In this document: one piece after another, positions 25,250-34,777 of the stretch
Layout: every line of letters begins with the position of its first letter
How positions within the stretch are numbered: position 1 is the first letter of the stretch
Assembly: GCA_964527835.1 (NCBI GenBank)
Contig: CAZGNV010000012.1
Coordinates: 1 to 64,000 of the forward strand
DNA: 64,000 nucleotides
Reading direction: 5' to 3'
DNA from: JAFDCJ01 sp964527835
GTDB taxonomy: Bacteria > Desulfobacterota > Desulfobacteria > Desulfobacterales > JAFDCJ01
Made by a program: the position numbers and the translations under genes
Notes under the pieces: generated by a model
What the model was told of the DNA's origin: nothing
The model's input: only the letters and a program-made list of their open reading frames with translations
Database searches by the model: none

Positions 25250-25996
25250 ATGCTGGAAGTAAAAAACCTGATGGTTTTTTTTGAAAACGCGCTGGCCATC
25301 AACGATCTGAGCCTGCAGGTGCAGGCCGGGGAAATCGTCGGGATCATCGGATCCAACAGCGCCGGCAAGACCACCTTGATGAACGCCCTTTCCGGGCTGA
25401 TCATTGACATGCGCATCAAGGAAAAACGCCGCGGCGGAGAGCGCATCACCGTTTACGGCCACATCATTTACAACGGCGAGGACATCACGGCCACCAAACC
25501 CAGCGAACGGGTCAAAAAGGGTATCGTGCTGTGCCGGGAGCGGCACCCGGTGTTTCCCGAAAGCAGTGTCGTGGAAAATTTGAAAATCGCCGGCTACCTG
25601 AAGAAAAGACGGCAAATCCGCGAGTCCATTGAAACTGTTTTCGACATCTTTCCGGCGCTGTCCAAGCTAAAATCACGCAAGGCCGGCTTTTTAAGCGGCG
25701 GCGAGCAGCAGATGCTGGCCATCGGCATGGCCCTGGTGGTGCGCCCCAAACTGCTGCTGCTCGATGAACCCCTGCTGGGCCTGAGCCCCATGATGCAGCA
25801 GGTGGTCATGGAGGCCATCGTGGGGCTGAAGGAAAATTCCGACATTACCGTGGTGCTCAGCGAACAGTTCGCCCGGCCCGTATTGCCGGTCATTGACCGG
25901 GGGTACGTGGTCGAAAACGGCATGCTGTCGCTTTCCGGCAGCGGTCAAGAGTTGATGGCAAACCCCGAAATCAAATCCGCCTATTTCGGCATATGA
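25250..25996 (+). CDS. livF: ABC transporter ATP-binding protein LivF
   Basis: 248 residues from the ATG after GAGGAGTTG. Walker A is GSNSAGKTTLMNALSGL, ABC signature LSGGEQQMLAIGMALVVRP, Walker B LLLLDEPLLGLSPMMQQVV, and VVLSEQFARPVLPVIDRGYV carries an unusual Ser-Glu-Gln in place of the common V-E-Q. A 102-bp gap separates it from livG. Its stop overlaps the start of the following CoA ligase (ATGA). Confidence 0.9.
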   Translation: MLEVKNLMVFFENALAINDLSLQVQAGEIVGIIGSNSAGKTTLMNALSGLIIDMRIKEKRRGGERITVYGHIIYNGEDITATKPSERVKKGIVLCRERHPVFPESSVVENLKIAGYLKKRRQIRESIETVFDIFPALSKLKSRKAGFLSGGEQQMLAIGMALVVRPKLLLLDEPLLGLSPMMQQVVMEAIVGLKENSDITVVLSEQFARPVLPVIDRGYVVENGMLSLSGSGQELMANPEIKSAYFGI

Positions 25997-27651
25997 GGCC
26001 CCAGTGCATGACATCGACTGCTGAAAATACAATTTATGCCGCCTTTGCGGAGACCGCCCGTCGACGCGGCGATCATCCGGCTGTCATTTACCTGGGAACC
26101 GGATTTTCCTATCAACGCCTCAGGCAGCTGGCCGAACGGTTTGCCGACGGTTTGGTTGACATCGGCGTTGTGCCCGGCCAGAAAGTCATGCTGTATATCC
26201 CCAACAGCATCCAATGGGTCATCGCCTGGCTGGGCATCCAGAAAATCGGAGCGGTGTGCGTGCCCATCACGCCCATCTACACTCCCCACGACATCACCTA
26301 CATCGCCAATGACAGCGGCGCGCAGACCATTGTCTGCGCGGACACCAATTTTGGCTACGTGACGGGTGTTCTGCCGCAAACGAATCTCAAGCGGGTGATC
26401 GTGACCAACGCGGCCGATCTGCTGCCGTGGGCCAAACGCTTTTTCGGCTACCTGTTCGACGTGGTTCCCCGCGGCAAGTTTGCCCTTGGACCCCAAACTT
26501 TTGCTTTTAAATCGCTTTTGGCCAGGGGCCGCCCCCGCAGCCACCCCACAACGGGGGAACGCTGCAAGAACGGCGCCCTGGCCCAGATCCTGTACACCGG
26601 CGGGACCACCAAGTTTCCCAAGGCCGTCCCATTCAGCGCCGAGCTGTTTCTGGTTTCCGCCGACGAGCAGATCCGCATCAGCGAACCGCTGTTTGCCGCC
26701 GATCAAAACGTGATCATGGGCAATGCCCCCCTGTTTCACATCCTGGGGCAAACCTGCAGCCTGGCCACGCTGCTGGTGGGCGGCAGCCTGATTTTGCAGC
26801 CGCGCATCAACCTGGACGCCACCTTTGACGCCATCGCGCGTTTCAGAGCAAAAACCATGATCGGCGTGCCCGCTCTTTACCGCATGATCCTGGAACACGT
26901 CCGCCTGGACCAGTATGACCTCAGTTCGCTGCAATATTGTTTTTGCGGCGGTGATGTCCTGCCGGTGGAGGTGGGCAAGCGCTGGCGGGAAAAGTTCGGC
27001 CATCCCATCTACCAGGGATACGGGGCCACCGAAACCTGCGGCGGCGTGGCCATGTGTCCGGTGGACGTGGAAAATCCCCCCAAAAGCGTGGGGCGCATCG
27101 TGGCCAGCAAGCAGGTCAAAATCGTCGACCCGGCCACCCTTGAGCCGGTGGCGACGGGACAACCCGGGGAGCTGCTGGTCTCATCGGCGCACATGGTCAG
27201 CGCCTACCTGAACAAGCCCGAAGAAACCGCCGCCGCCTTTGTCGAACTGGATGGGAAAAAATGGTACCGCACCGCTGACATCATGTCCATGGATGAAGAC
27301 GGCTACCTGTATTTCGTGGACCGCACGGTGGACACCATCAAACACAAAGGCTACCGCATTTCGGCCTCAGAGATCGAATCCGTGCTCCAGGAGCATCCGG
27401 CGGTCATCGCCTCCTGCGTGGTCGGAGTGCCCGACGAAAAGGTGGGCGAGCGCATCAAGGCTTACGTGGTGCTCAAGGAAGACATCAAGGGCATCACCGG
27501 TTACGAGCTTATCAAATGGTGCCGGCAGACCCTGGTGTCCTACAAGGTGCCGCATTACATCGAGTTCCGGGACATGCTGCCCAAGTCCAAGGTCGGCAAA
27601 CTGCTGCGCCGCGAAATTCGCAGCGAGGAACAGCGCCGCAAAGAAACCTGA
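25993..27651 (+). CDS. AMP-forming acyl/aryl-CoA synthetase linked to the liv operon
   Basis: 552 residues. Adenylate-binding loop AQILYTGGTTKFPKAVPFS, YQGYGATETCGG, a W-Y-R-T-A-D-I motif (KKWYRTADIMSMDEDGYLYF) and the hinge DRTVDTIKHKGYRISASEIE, ending in PKSKVGKLLRREIR with the catalytic Lys. It overlaps livF by 4 bp, so uptake and CoA activation of the same acid are probably coupled. A start at 26008 is also possible. Substrate unknown: aromatic, alicyclic or fatty acid. Confidence 0.87.
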   Translation: MRPQCMTSTAENTIYAAFAETARRRGDHPAVIYLGTGFSYQRLRQLAERFADGLVDIGVVPGQKVMLYIPNSIQWVIAWLGIQKIGAVCVPITPIYTPHDITYIANDSGAQTIVCADTNFGYVTGVLPQTNLKRVIVTNAADLLPWAKRFFGYLFDVVPRGKFALGPQTFAFKSLLARGRPRSHPTTGERCKNGALAQILYTGGTTKFPKAVPFSAELFLVSADEQIRISEPLFAADQNVIMGNAPLFHILGQTCSLATLLVGGSLILQPRINLDATFDAIARFRAKTMIGVPALYRMILEHVRLDQYDLSSLQYCFCGGDVLPVEVGKRWREKFGHPIYQGYGATETCGGVAMCPVDVENPPKSVGRIVASKQVKIVDPATLEPVATGQPGELLVSSAHMVSAYLNKPEETAAAFVELDGKKWYRTADIMSMDEDGYLYFVDRTVDTIKHKGYRISASEIESVLQEHPAVIASCVVGVPDEKVGERIKAYVVLKEDIKGITGYELIKWCRQTLVSYKVPHYIEFRDMLPKSKVGKLLRREIRSEEQRRKET

Positions 27652-27665
27652 AGGCTGATGTGCTT

Positions 27666-29096
27666 TCAGTCCACCGCCCGGCCCAGTTTCGTCGGACCGG
27701 GTTTGGCCACCGGCACCCGGCGCTCGATCACCCGCATGGCCTTCCACTTGCCTCCGAGAAAACGAAGAAAAAAAGTCGTCCCCAGCAAAGTGACATAGGC
27801 GGTGGCAAACACCCAGGCCACCAGCAGGCCGGATTTGAACACCACCACCGCAAGGTACACCGGAACGATCAGGACAAACAGCGACAGAGCAACGGTTACC
27901 AGCATCACATAGCGGGTGTCACCGGCTCCCTTGATGGCCGAGCAAAAGATGATGTTCATGGTGTCAAATATGGAATATACCGCCACAAAACGCAACAAAA
28001 CGACGCTGTAACGATAAATCTCCCCAAAATCCCGTGGGTCCGCCTGCAGGGCGAAGGGCGCTACAAACACGTCGGGCACCAGCACATAGGCCGCCGCAAT
28101 GCTGGCCATGTAAGCAAAAGTCAGGTGAAAGCCCGAATAAGCCGCCGCCTGGGCCAGCTCCGGTTGGTTGGCCCCCAGGTATTGCCCCACGAGCACCGAT
28201 ATGGCGATGCCGCATCCGATCATGGGCATAAATGCCAGGGTGTTGATGTTGAAAGCGATATTGGTGGCGGCCAGGCTGGCAGTCCCCAACCGTCCCACCA
28301 CCAGGACAAACCCGGTAAAAGCGGCCATTTCCAGGAAAAACTGCACCCCGGAAGGAAAACCGAAACGCAGCAGGCGCCATAGGAGGTCTTTTTGCAGGCG
28401 CCATCCCCGCAGGGTGTGGTAAGTGTTGTCAATTTTCCTGCTGCTCAGCAGGACGAAAAAAACCAGCAGGGAAAACACGCCGGCGGCCACCGTGGCAATG
28501 GCCGCCCCCCGGATTCCAAGCGCGGGAAACCCCCAGTGGCCGAAAATCAGGGCATAGTCCAGGATCAGGTTGACCCCCGTGGTAAAAACATTGACCCACA
28601 TCACGGGCCAGGTCTTGCCCCGGCCGCTGAAAAACCCGGAAAGGGCGTAGGACGCGACGTAAACGCCGCCGCCCAGGCACAGAATTTCGAAATAAGCCAC
28701 CTCGTTTTGCTGCACCGCCACGCTGTGGCCCACCAGGCTGAAAATAGAACGGGCAAAGGGCACGGCCCCCAGCAACACCAGCCCGCCCAGCAGGGAGACG
28801 TAAACGCCCTGCCACAATGCGGGGCCGATGCGCTGATAGCGCCCGGCGCCGTAATACTGGGCCACAAAGGTCGTCGCGTAGCCCGCCGTGCCCATGAAGA
28901 TGCTGACAATGGAAAAATAGAGCATCCCCGCCGGCATGGCCGCCGCAATGGCCTCCGGCGAATACCAGGTCAGAAACATGCGGTCCACGAAGTGCTGCAC
29001 CGACCAGGTTGCCGTGCTTAAAACCAACGGTATGGCCACCGCCAATACTTCCCGGTACCCTCCTGCCCTGCTCCACCGCCATCTCAGATACTGCAT
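27666..29096 (-). CDS. MATE-family multidrug/Na+ efflux transporter
   Basis: 476 residues with about twelve hydrophobic helices in two repeats; each half has MATE features (VLSTATWSVQHFVDRMFLTW, then FIFGHWGFPALGIRGAAIAT in the first half; VFNINTLAF-type NIAFNINTLAFMPMIGCGIA in the second). Inner membrane exporter of cationic compounds or metabolites. It converges with the CoA ligase at a 14-bp gap. Confidence 0.88.
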   Translation of the reverse strand: MQYLRWRWSRAGGYREVLAVAIPLVLSTATWSVQHFVDRMFLTWYSPEAIAAAMPAGMLYFSIVSIFMGTAGYATTFVAQYYGAGRYQRIGPALWQGVYVSLLGGLVLLGAVPFARSIFSLVGHSVAVQQNEVAYFEILCLGGGVYVASYALSGFFSGRGKTWPVMWVNVFTTGVNLILDYALIFGHWGFPALGIRGAAIATVAAGVFSLLVFFVLLSSRKIDNTYHTLRGWRLQKDLLWRLLRFGFPSGVQFFLEMAAFTGFVLVVGRLGTASLAATNIAFNINTLAFMPMIGCGIAISVLVGQYLGANQPELAQAAAYSGFHLTFAYMASIAAAYVLVPDVFVAPFALQADPRDFGEIYRYSVVLLRFVAVYSIFDTMNIIFCSAIKGAGDTRYVMLVTVALSLFVLIVPVYLAVVVFKSGLLVAWVFATAYVTLLGTTFFLRFLGGKWKAMRVIERRVPVAKPGPTKLGRAVD

Positions 29097-29190
29097 GTCT
29101 TGCCTGTCTAAGCCACGAAAAAGCCCTCGCTAAACCGTCTCTCACGATTGCTGACAACCGGTTCAGCCTGAGGGCACACGGCAGCCGAAC

Positions 29191-29383
29191 TTGATGGTTT
29201 CGTAAAAAGTTCCTTTTGTTCGCTTCGTGAGTATTTTGGGGATGGCCGGAACCCTTCGCTGAAATTCAAAAACTCGGGCTGACGCCCTCAAACAGTTTGA
29301 ATTTCTTAACGCTCAGGCTCCCGGCCATCTTGATCCCAAAATACTCAAAATCGCTCACAAAAGACTTTTTACGGGGCCGTCAA
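29191..29383. mobile_element. 193-bp MITE-like element with terminal inverted repeats
   Basis: The ends are TTGATGGTTTCGTAAAAAGT and, on the opposite strand, TTGACGGCCCCGTAAAAAGT. The interior is largely self-complementary (AGTATTTTGGG/CCCAAAATACT, GGCCGG/CCGGCC, GAAATTCAAA/TTTGAATTTC around a central GGGCTGACGCCC), so the whole element can fold into one long hairpin. No ORF. A second element of exactly the same length with the same ends is at 53624-53816. It fills most of the gap between the MATE gene and the next gene. Confidence 0.65.
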
Positions 29384-29385
29384 AC

Positions 29386-30468
29386 TCAATGCTGCATATA
29401 TTTTCCCAGCAGCCGCTGCTGGATCTGTTTTGCCGCCGATGCCAGGTCTTTTTTGCGCACCCCGGTCTGATAAATTTCGGTGATCAGCCGCGCATGGTCC
29501 GTGGCGGTCCTGTAACCGCCGGCAACGGCGTGCTCGATGACCTCCCAGTCTCCTGTCTGCATAAACTGTTGAAACGCCACCGGCAGTTCAGGGAAAAACT
29601 CCTTGACCAGGCCTTCAAGAAAGGCAACGTAAAACGCCAGCATCACAGCCTGGCGATTTTTGACGATATACTGAAGGGTTCCGAAGGCATTCGTGTCGGC
29701 GGCCAGGTCTTTCACTGCCCGGGCCAGGTGCTCCACCGGCGAAGCGGGAAAAGCGGCGATGATCTGCCGCCAGGTGTCGCCCTCAAAGACGGTATCATGC
29801 AGTTCACCGATCTCGTGGTAAATGTAAATTTCTTTTTGCGCGGCCACAATGCCGGTCAGGTGCTGGCGCACCGCTTCAGGTTGCAAGTCCCCCAACCCCC
29901 AGCGCTGCAGCGCAAAACGCAGAGCCGGGCGGGCGGATTTATTTATGTAGAAAATTTTATCCCAGATAAAAAAGCGGGCCGTTTCCTGGCGCAAAAGCAC
30001 ACAGCCGTCCTGGGTTAGGGCCGGAATCGTCAGCAGATCACGTGCCATTTCACGCTCCAGGATATAGACGGTGTTGCCGTCAATGGTGGTCTTTTCGCCG
30101 ATGGCGGCCAGAAAAAAAGTCGGCTTGAGGCTGCGGGCATAGCCGGCCCCGTAATACAAATGCTTTGGTTCCAGCAGCTTGTTGATGCCGATGGTGTCGA
30201 AAGGATCAAATTTTTTCCCGTCAATGCTCAATTCCACAAAATCTTTTTGACTGTACTGCTCCCACCTGTTTTCGCGGACTTCGATCCATTCCAGGACCTC
30301 GGCGGAATCCCGTTCTTCCCATGGCGGCAGTTTGTTTTCCCATTTGTAAAGATCGCGCAGCCGCAGGGCCAGCCCGCAGATTGAAAACATTCCGGCATGG
30401 TGGGCATCGGAAATGTCACAATTATAAAGGACCTGGTGCGTAATTTTTTTCAAGTCAGCAGCGGTCAT
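29386..30468 (-). CDS. Conserved protein of unknown function
   Basis: 360 residues, no signal peptide or membrane segment, soluble and mixed alpha/beta in composition. It begins MTAADLKKITHQVLYNCDIS and contains HHAGMFSICGLALRLRDLY and WEERDSAEVLEWIEVREN. I recognise it only as resembling uncharacterised proteins conserved in Desulfobacterota. Codon usage and length support a real gene. Its stop lies two bases from the 193-bp repeat element. It is divergent from the M24 peptidase gene across a 474-bp spacer. Confidence 0.75.
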   Translation of the reverse strand: MTAADLKKITHQVLYNCDISDAHHAGMFSICGLALRLRDLYKWENKLPPWEERDSAEVLEWIEVRENRWEQYSQKDFVELSIDGKKFDPFDTIGINKLLEPKHLYYGAGYARSLKPTFFLAAIGEKTTIDGNTVYILEREMARDLLTIPALTQDGCVLLRQETARFFIWDKIFYINKSARPALRFALQRWGLGDLQPEAVRQHLTGIVAAQKEIYIYHEIGELHDTVFEGDTWRQIIAAFPASPVEHLARAVKDLAADTNAFGTLQYIVKNRQAVMLAFYVAFLEGLVKEFFPELPVAFQQFMQTGDWEVIEHAVAGGYRTATDHARLITEIYQTGVRKKDLASAAKQIQQRLLGKYMQH

Positions 30469-30942
30469 CTGGCGATCCTGTCCCCTGGCCGGGTTTTTGT
30501 CCGCCCCTCTTGCGGATGGTTGCGCACTTCAAAAAAAGGGCCGCCCCACGGCGGGATTTCGACCCCCCGGTTCTGGTTTGATGCTGTTAAGCAGGTTATC
30601 TTTTTCCGCCTTGCGAGTCAACAAAAGCCGCAGCGCATTTTGCGCTGGACAATCCATTCTTCCGATAGTATACCTCAACGTTGCATAAACAACATGGCAA
30701 ACACTATCTAATGATCCGACATTCCAACAAAAATAATACTAAAGGCACCTTCTTGAGAATATCCCAGCGGGTGAATTCAAGGATGGGATCTTTTTATGCC
30801 ATGTTGTTTCCCCTCCGGGAAAGCCGCAGGACTTCAGATCCTGTGTTGCCAGGGGTTCGCGGTATCAGAATACAGCTTCACCCTTGGTGCCTTGGCTCTG
30901 AAGCCCTCCGACTTTTACAACATTAAGGTATCGCCACGATTC
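30469..30942. other. 474-bp divergent spacer without a supported gene
   Basis: It contains a 12-bp perfect inverted repeat AACAACATGGCA (30688-30699) / TGCCATGTTGTT (30797-30808). Open frames here lack ribosome sites and known similarity. Promoters for both flanking genes presumably lie within. Confidence 0.5.
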
Positions 30943-32145
30943 ATGGAATTGGAAGATCACTTCAAGGTCCCGCCGGCTGAAATTCAGGCCCGCACCCTGA
31001 AAATCCAGCGTGCGCTGCAACGGGAAAAAATCGACGGGCTGTTCATTGTGCAGCGGGTGGACCTGTTCTATTTTTCCGGAACCGCCCAGAACGGCTTTTT
31101 GTATATTCCGGCCGAAGGGTCGCCGCTTTTATTCATCAAGCAATACCTGCCCCGCGCCGAGCGCGAAGCCAGCATTGCCGATATTGTAAAAATTGCATCG
31201 ATCAAGGAAGTGCCGGGACTGATCACGGACTTTTACGGTGGATTTCCCGAAGTGCTCGGGTTTGAACTCGATGTCGTGCCGGTCAACGATTTTGTTTTTT
31301 ACCAGGGTCTTTTGCCCGCTAAGAAATGCGTGGATGCTTCCGCCCATATTTTGCGGGTCAGGCAGATCAAGTCCGGATGGGAAATCCAGCAGCTGCAAAA
31401 CACGGCCGCCATGACCGCCAGGACTTTTGAATTCATGCGCACCGCCCTGCGGCCCGGGCTTACAGAAATGGAATTTGCCGGCATCTTTGAAACCTACGCC
31501 CGTCGGCTGGGTCATGCGTCTCATTTGCGGGTCCGGCACTACCTGACCGAAGGCTACCCCTGGCATGTGCTGAGCGGCAAAAGCGGTTCCCTGGTGGGAC
31601 TGCTGGATTCTCCGGCCAGCGGTGAAGGAACCTCGGCGGCTTTTCCGGTGGGCGCCGGTCAAAAAAAAATCCAGGTTGACGAACCGGTGATGGTGGACCT
31701 GGGATCCGTCTTGAACGGCTATCACATGGATGAAACGCGCATGTTTGCCGTGGGATCCATGCCCCGGCACGCCATGGAGGCCAGCCTGGCGACCATTGAA
31801 ATCCACAATCGGGTCATTGAAAAGGCCGCTCCCGGGATCCGGGTGGAGGAAATCTTTGATTGCGCACTGAAACTGGCCAAATCCATGGGATACGAGTCGC
31901 AGTACCTGGGAATTTCGGGGCACAAGGTGAACTTTATCGGCCACGGAATCGGCCTTGAGTTGATCGAACCCCCCATCATCGCCCGCAACCGCAAAGAGCG
32001 CCTTGAAGCGGGGATGGTCCTTGCCCTGGAACCCAAAATGGTGTTCGAAAACCAATTTGCCGCGGGCATTGAAAGCGTTTTTGCGGTCACGGAAACCGGC
32101 GCCCAGCTGATCAGCAAAGTACCGGTGGAAGTGTTTGTATGTTGA
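30943..32145 (+). CDS. M24-family metallopeptidase (Xaa-Pro aminopeptidase-like)
   Basis: 400 residues from the ATG before MELEDHFKVPPAEIQ; the frame is open upstream to 30796 but that part has no family character. The N-terminal creatinase-like domain includes RVDLFYFSGTAQNGFLYIPA. The pita-bread catalytic domain supplies the metal ligands: VMVDLGSVLNGYHMDETRM (two Asp), GHGIGLELIEPP (His), LALEPKMVF (Glu) and GIESVFAVTETG (Glu). It probably cleaves N-terminal Xaa-Pro bonds or acts on a small substrate. Directly upstream of adenine deaminase. Confidence 0.87.
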   Translation: MELEDHFKVPPAEIQARTLKIQRALQREKIDGLFIVQRVDLFYFSGTAQNGFLYIPAEGSPLLFIKQYLPRAEREASIADIVKIASIKEVPGLITDFYGGFPEVLGFELDVVPVNDFVFYQGLLPAKKCVDASAHILRVRQIKSGWEIQQLQNTAAMTARTFEFMRTALRPGLTEMEFAGIFETYARRLGHASHLRVRHYLTEGYPWHVLSGKSGSLVGLLDSPASGEGTSAAFPVGAGQKKIQVDEPVMVDLGSVLNGYHMDETRMFAVGSMPRHAMEASLATIEIHNRVIEKAAPGIRVEEIFDCALKLAKSMGYESQYLGISGHKVNFIGHGIGLELIEPPIIARNRKERLEAGMVLALEPKMVFENQFAAGIESVFAVTETGAQLISKVPVEVFVC

Positions 32146-32161
32146 AAGGAATCGCATCAAA

Positions 32162-33943
32162 ATGCCGAAGACCGGAATTCTCAAACCAAAAACTCCCCAT
32201 GAAATGCGGCAACTGATCAATGTTGCGCTGGGTGAGGAAAAAGCCGACCTGGTGGTCACCAATGCACGGGTGGTCAATGTTTACACCGGCGAAGTCCTGG
32301 CCGATCACAGCATCGCCGTCAAGGGGAAATGGATTGCCTATGTGGGCAAAGACTGGCAGAGCAGTGTCGGCCCCGGCACCGAGATCATCGATGCCGGCGG
32401 CCAGACCGTCATCCCCGGTCTGATCGACGGCCACACCCATATTGCCTGGATGTTTACGCCGGGGGAATTTTTAGGGCATGCCATCCCAGGAGGCACCACC
32501 ACGGTGGTCACCGAAACCCTGGAACCTTACGCGGTTTGCGGAATCGACGGGGTGATTGATTTCCTCGACGCCCTGAAGGACCAGCCCATTAAGATTCTGG
32601 CCACCGCTCCGGCCATGGTTTCCATCAGCAGAGCCATCTGCGGCATCAGCCGGAAAGACCTGGCCACAATCCTGGAAAGAGACGATGTCATCGGCCTGGG
32701 CGAAAGCTACTGGCAGTCCATTCTGCAATATCCTGACCGCATCCTGCCCCGCTATGAACAGAGCCTGGCAGCCGGCAAAACCCTGGAGGGGCATTCCGCC
32801 GGCGCCCGGGACAGGAAACTGGCCGCCTATGTGGCTGCGGGCATTTCTTCCTGCCATGAGCCGATCACCGCCGAACAGGTGCTGGAACGACTGCGGCTGG
32901 GGCTGCACATTATGGTCCGTGAAGGCAGCATCCGCCGGGACCTGGAGGAAATCGCCGCAATCAGAAATTCAGGCGTCGATCTGCGGCGCCTGATCCTGTC
33001 CACCGATGGAGTGGAGCCCGGAGATCTGCTGGAAAAAGGCTACCTGGAACACGTGCTGCAAAAGGCCATTGACTACGGCTTCGATCCCGTGGCCGCGGTT
33101 CAGATGGCCACCTTGAACGTGGCCGAACATTTTTCCCTGGACGGAATGATCGGAGGCATTGCCCCCGGGCGCTTTGCCGACATGGTCATTATTCCCGACA
33201 TTCGAACCATCGACGCCCGGGTGGTCATCAGCAACGGCACGGTAGTGGCCCGCGACGGTCAGCTGGAAGTGACGCCACGGCGCCACGCATTCAGTGCCGC
33301 AAACCTCAACAGCGTCAAATTGCCCCGGGACCTGGAACCGGCGGATTTTATCATTACTGCCGAAGGCAGCCCGGCTGAAGTACAAGTGCGGATCATCCAC
33401 ATGGTCACTGACCTGGTGACCACCCAGTCAGACATGAAATGGCCGGTCGTCGAAGGACAGCTCCAAGTCGATGTAGCGCAGGACATTGTCAAGGTTGCCG
33501 CCATTGACCGCACCCACCAGCCCGGCAAAATGCAGGCCGGCCTGATCAAGGGCTTTGGCATCAAATCCGGCGCCATGGCCTGCAGCGCCGCCTGGGACAC
33601 CTCGGACATCATCGTCGTCGGCGTCGATGACAGCGACATGGCGGCCGCCGTCAACCGCGTGCATGCCCTTCACGGGGCGGCGGTGATCTGCGAAAACGGA
33701 AAAATCCTGGCGGAGCTGGCCCTGCCGGTTTTTGGAATCATGTCGGATCTGTCGCTTGAAGCCATCGCCCACAAGCTCGATGAGATTACCAAAACCGCCG
33801 CCGGGCTGGGAGTCACCTTTCCCAATCCCCTGCTGACCCTGATCACCCTGACCGGAGCGGCGATTCCCTATCTGAGGATCTGCGAAGAAGGGTTGGTGAA
33901 TCTGAAAGACGGCCGCCCACTGCCGCTGATAAAAACATCCTGA
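32162..33943 (+). CDS. ade: Adenine deaminase
   Basis: 593 residues, the usual size for bacterial Ade. The amidohydrolase metal motif is GLIDGHTHIAW, followed by EGHSAG, GISSCHEPIT and RRLILSTDGVEPGD, which hold the remaining His/Asp ligands. The C-terminal domain contains GMIGGIAPGRFADMVIIPDI and SDMAAAVNRV. It deaminates adenine to hypoxanthine in purine salvage. The ATG at 32162 is preferred over 32135, which lies inside the peptidase gene. Confidence 0.88.
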   Translation: MPKTGILKPKTPHEMRQLINVALGEEKADLVVTNARVVNVYTGEVLADHSIAVKGKWIAYVGKDWQSSVGPGTEIIDAGGQTVIPGLIDGHTHIAWMFTPGEFLGHAIPGGTTTVVTETLEPYAVCGIDGVIDFLDALKDQPIKILATAPAMVSISRAICGISRKDLATILERDDVIGLGESYWQSILQYPDRILPRYEQSLAAGKTLEGHSAGARDRKLAAYVAAGISSCHEPITAEQVLERLRLGLHIMVREGSIRRDLEEIAAIRNSGVDLRRLILSTDGVEPGDLLEKGYLEHVLQKAIDYGFDPVAAVQMATLNVAEHFSLDGMIGGIAPGRFADMVIIPDIRTIDARVVISNGTVVARDGQLEVTPRRHAFSAANLNSVKLPRDLEPADFIITAEGSPAEVQVRIIHMVTDLVTTQSDMKWPVVEGQLQVDVAQDIVKVAAIDRTHQPGKMQAGLIKGFGIKSGAMACSAAWDTSDIIVVGVDDSDMAAAVNRVHALHGAAVICENGKILAELALPVFGIMSDLSLEAIAHKLDEITKTAAGLGVTFPNPLLTLITLTGAAIPYLRICEEGLVNLKDGRPLPLIKTS

Positions 33944-33974
33944 TGCCGACGCATGGCCGGACACTCCATTCAGC

Positions 33975-34502
33975 TCAGAATTGCATACGATAGCGGAAAT
34001 CACAGTGGGACGCACCCTCCATGATGGTTTGGGTCCTTTCCAGTAACACCTCCGGGTTAAACCCGTGGATCAGCGAAAAATCGCGGGCGCATGACAGGGT
34101 CAGGCCGAACTCGCGGATTCCCAGCGCCTCGTAAAGTTCCGCATAGCGGCAGCGCGTGACGTTAAAAGACAGCACTTGATCGCTTTGTTCGAGCACCTCG
34201 ATTTCCAGGGCATTGTCCATGGTCCAGAACTGCAAAGACTGCACAAATTTCTCAAGGGAATTCCCCCCCATAAGGGCCGCCAGCTCGGCCCCCTGCTGTT
34301 CGGCAATCTCGACGATGGTGCGGCGCATCACCTCCAGCACCTGCCCGCGCCCGAATTGGCAGCCCAAGGCTTCCAGCATGGGCGCCAGAATGCGCGCTTC
34401 GACCTCCCGCCGGGTGAGCACCCCGATTTTTTCGTTGAGGGTATCCCGTGTTCCCAGCCTGCCTGTGGGACTTTGATCCTTTTTGAACGTTTCATCCTGC
34501 AT
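33975..34502 (-). CDS. L-2-amino-thiazoline-4-carboxylate hydrolase-like protein
   Basis: 175 residues. The C-terminal half has the ATC-hydrolase-like pattern CRYAELYEALGIREFGLTLS, then CARDFSLIHGFNPEVLLERT and ending SHCDFRYRMQF, with conserved Cys and His/Asp positions. The family opens the thiazoline ring in cysteine synthesis from DL-ATC, but many homologues are of unknown function. The start is chosen at the Met before QDETFKKDQ. Convergent with adenine deaminase. Confidence 0.65.
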   Translation of the reverse strand: MQDETFKKDQSPTGRLGTRDTLNEKIGVLTRREVEARILAPMLEALGCQFGRGQVLEVMRRTIVEIAEQQGAELAALMGGNSLEKFVQSLQFWTMDNALEIEVLEQSDQVLSFNVTRCRYAELYEALGIREFGLTLSCARDFSLIHGFNPEVLLERTQTIMEGASHCDFRYRMQF

Positions 34503-34777
34503 GGTCGCCAACCTTTCGTTTATTAGGCGTTTATCAGATTCGATTATTATCCCAGGTCGTTTCCGTTGGCAAGCGGCATCGAATCCCACCATGGGATTGA
34601 CGCATCCCCCAGTGCTCCAATCTGAACATCCCCTGCCCCTTTACAAAGCATGGCCAGTTGTTCTATAAGAAAGTCTAAGCGGGATGGAAGCCGGGCGAAT
34701 TTACTACCCATTGAGCTCAATATGTATTTTGGTTGAGCGTCGTTGCCCATTTAGGGAAACCAGCCATCGGATCTGAT

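Noticed and set aside
30530..30590. Segment resembling a tRNA T-arm (minus strand GGGGTCGAAATCCC)
   Set aside because: No matching acceptor, D or anticodon stems could be built around it.
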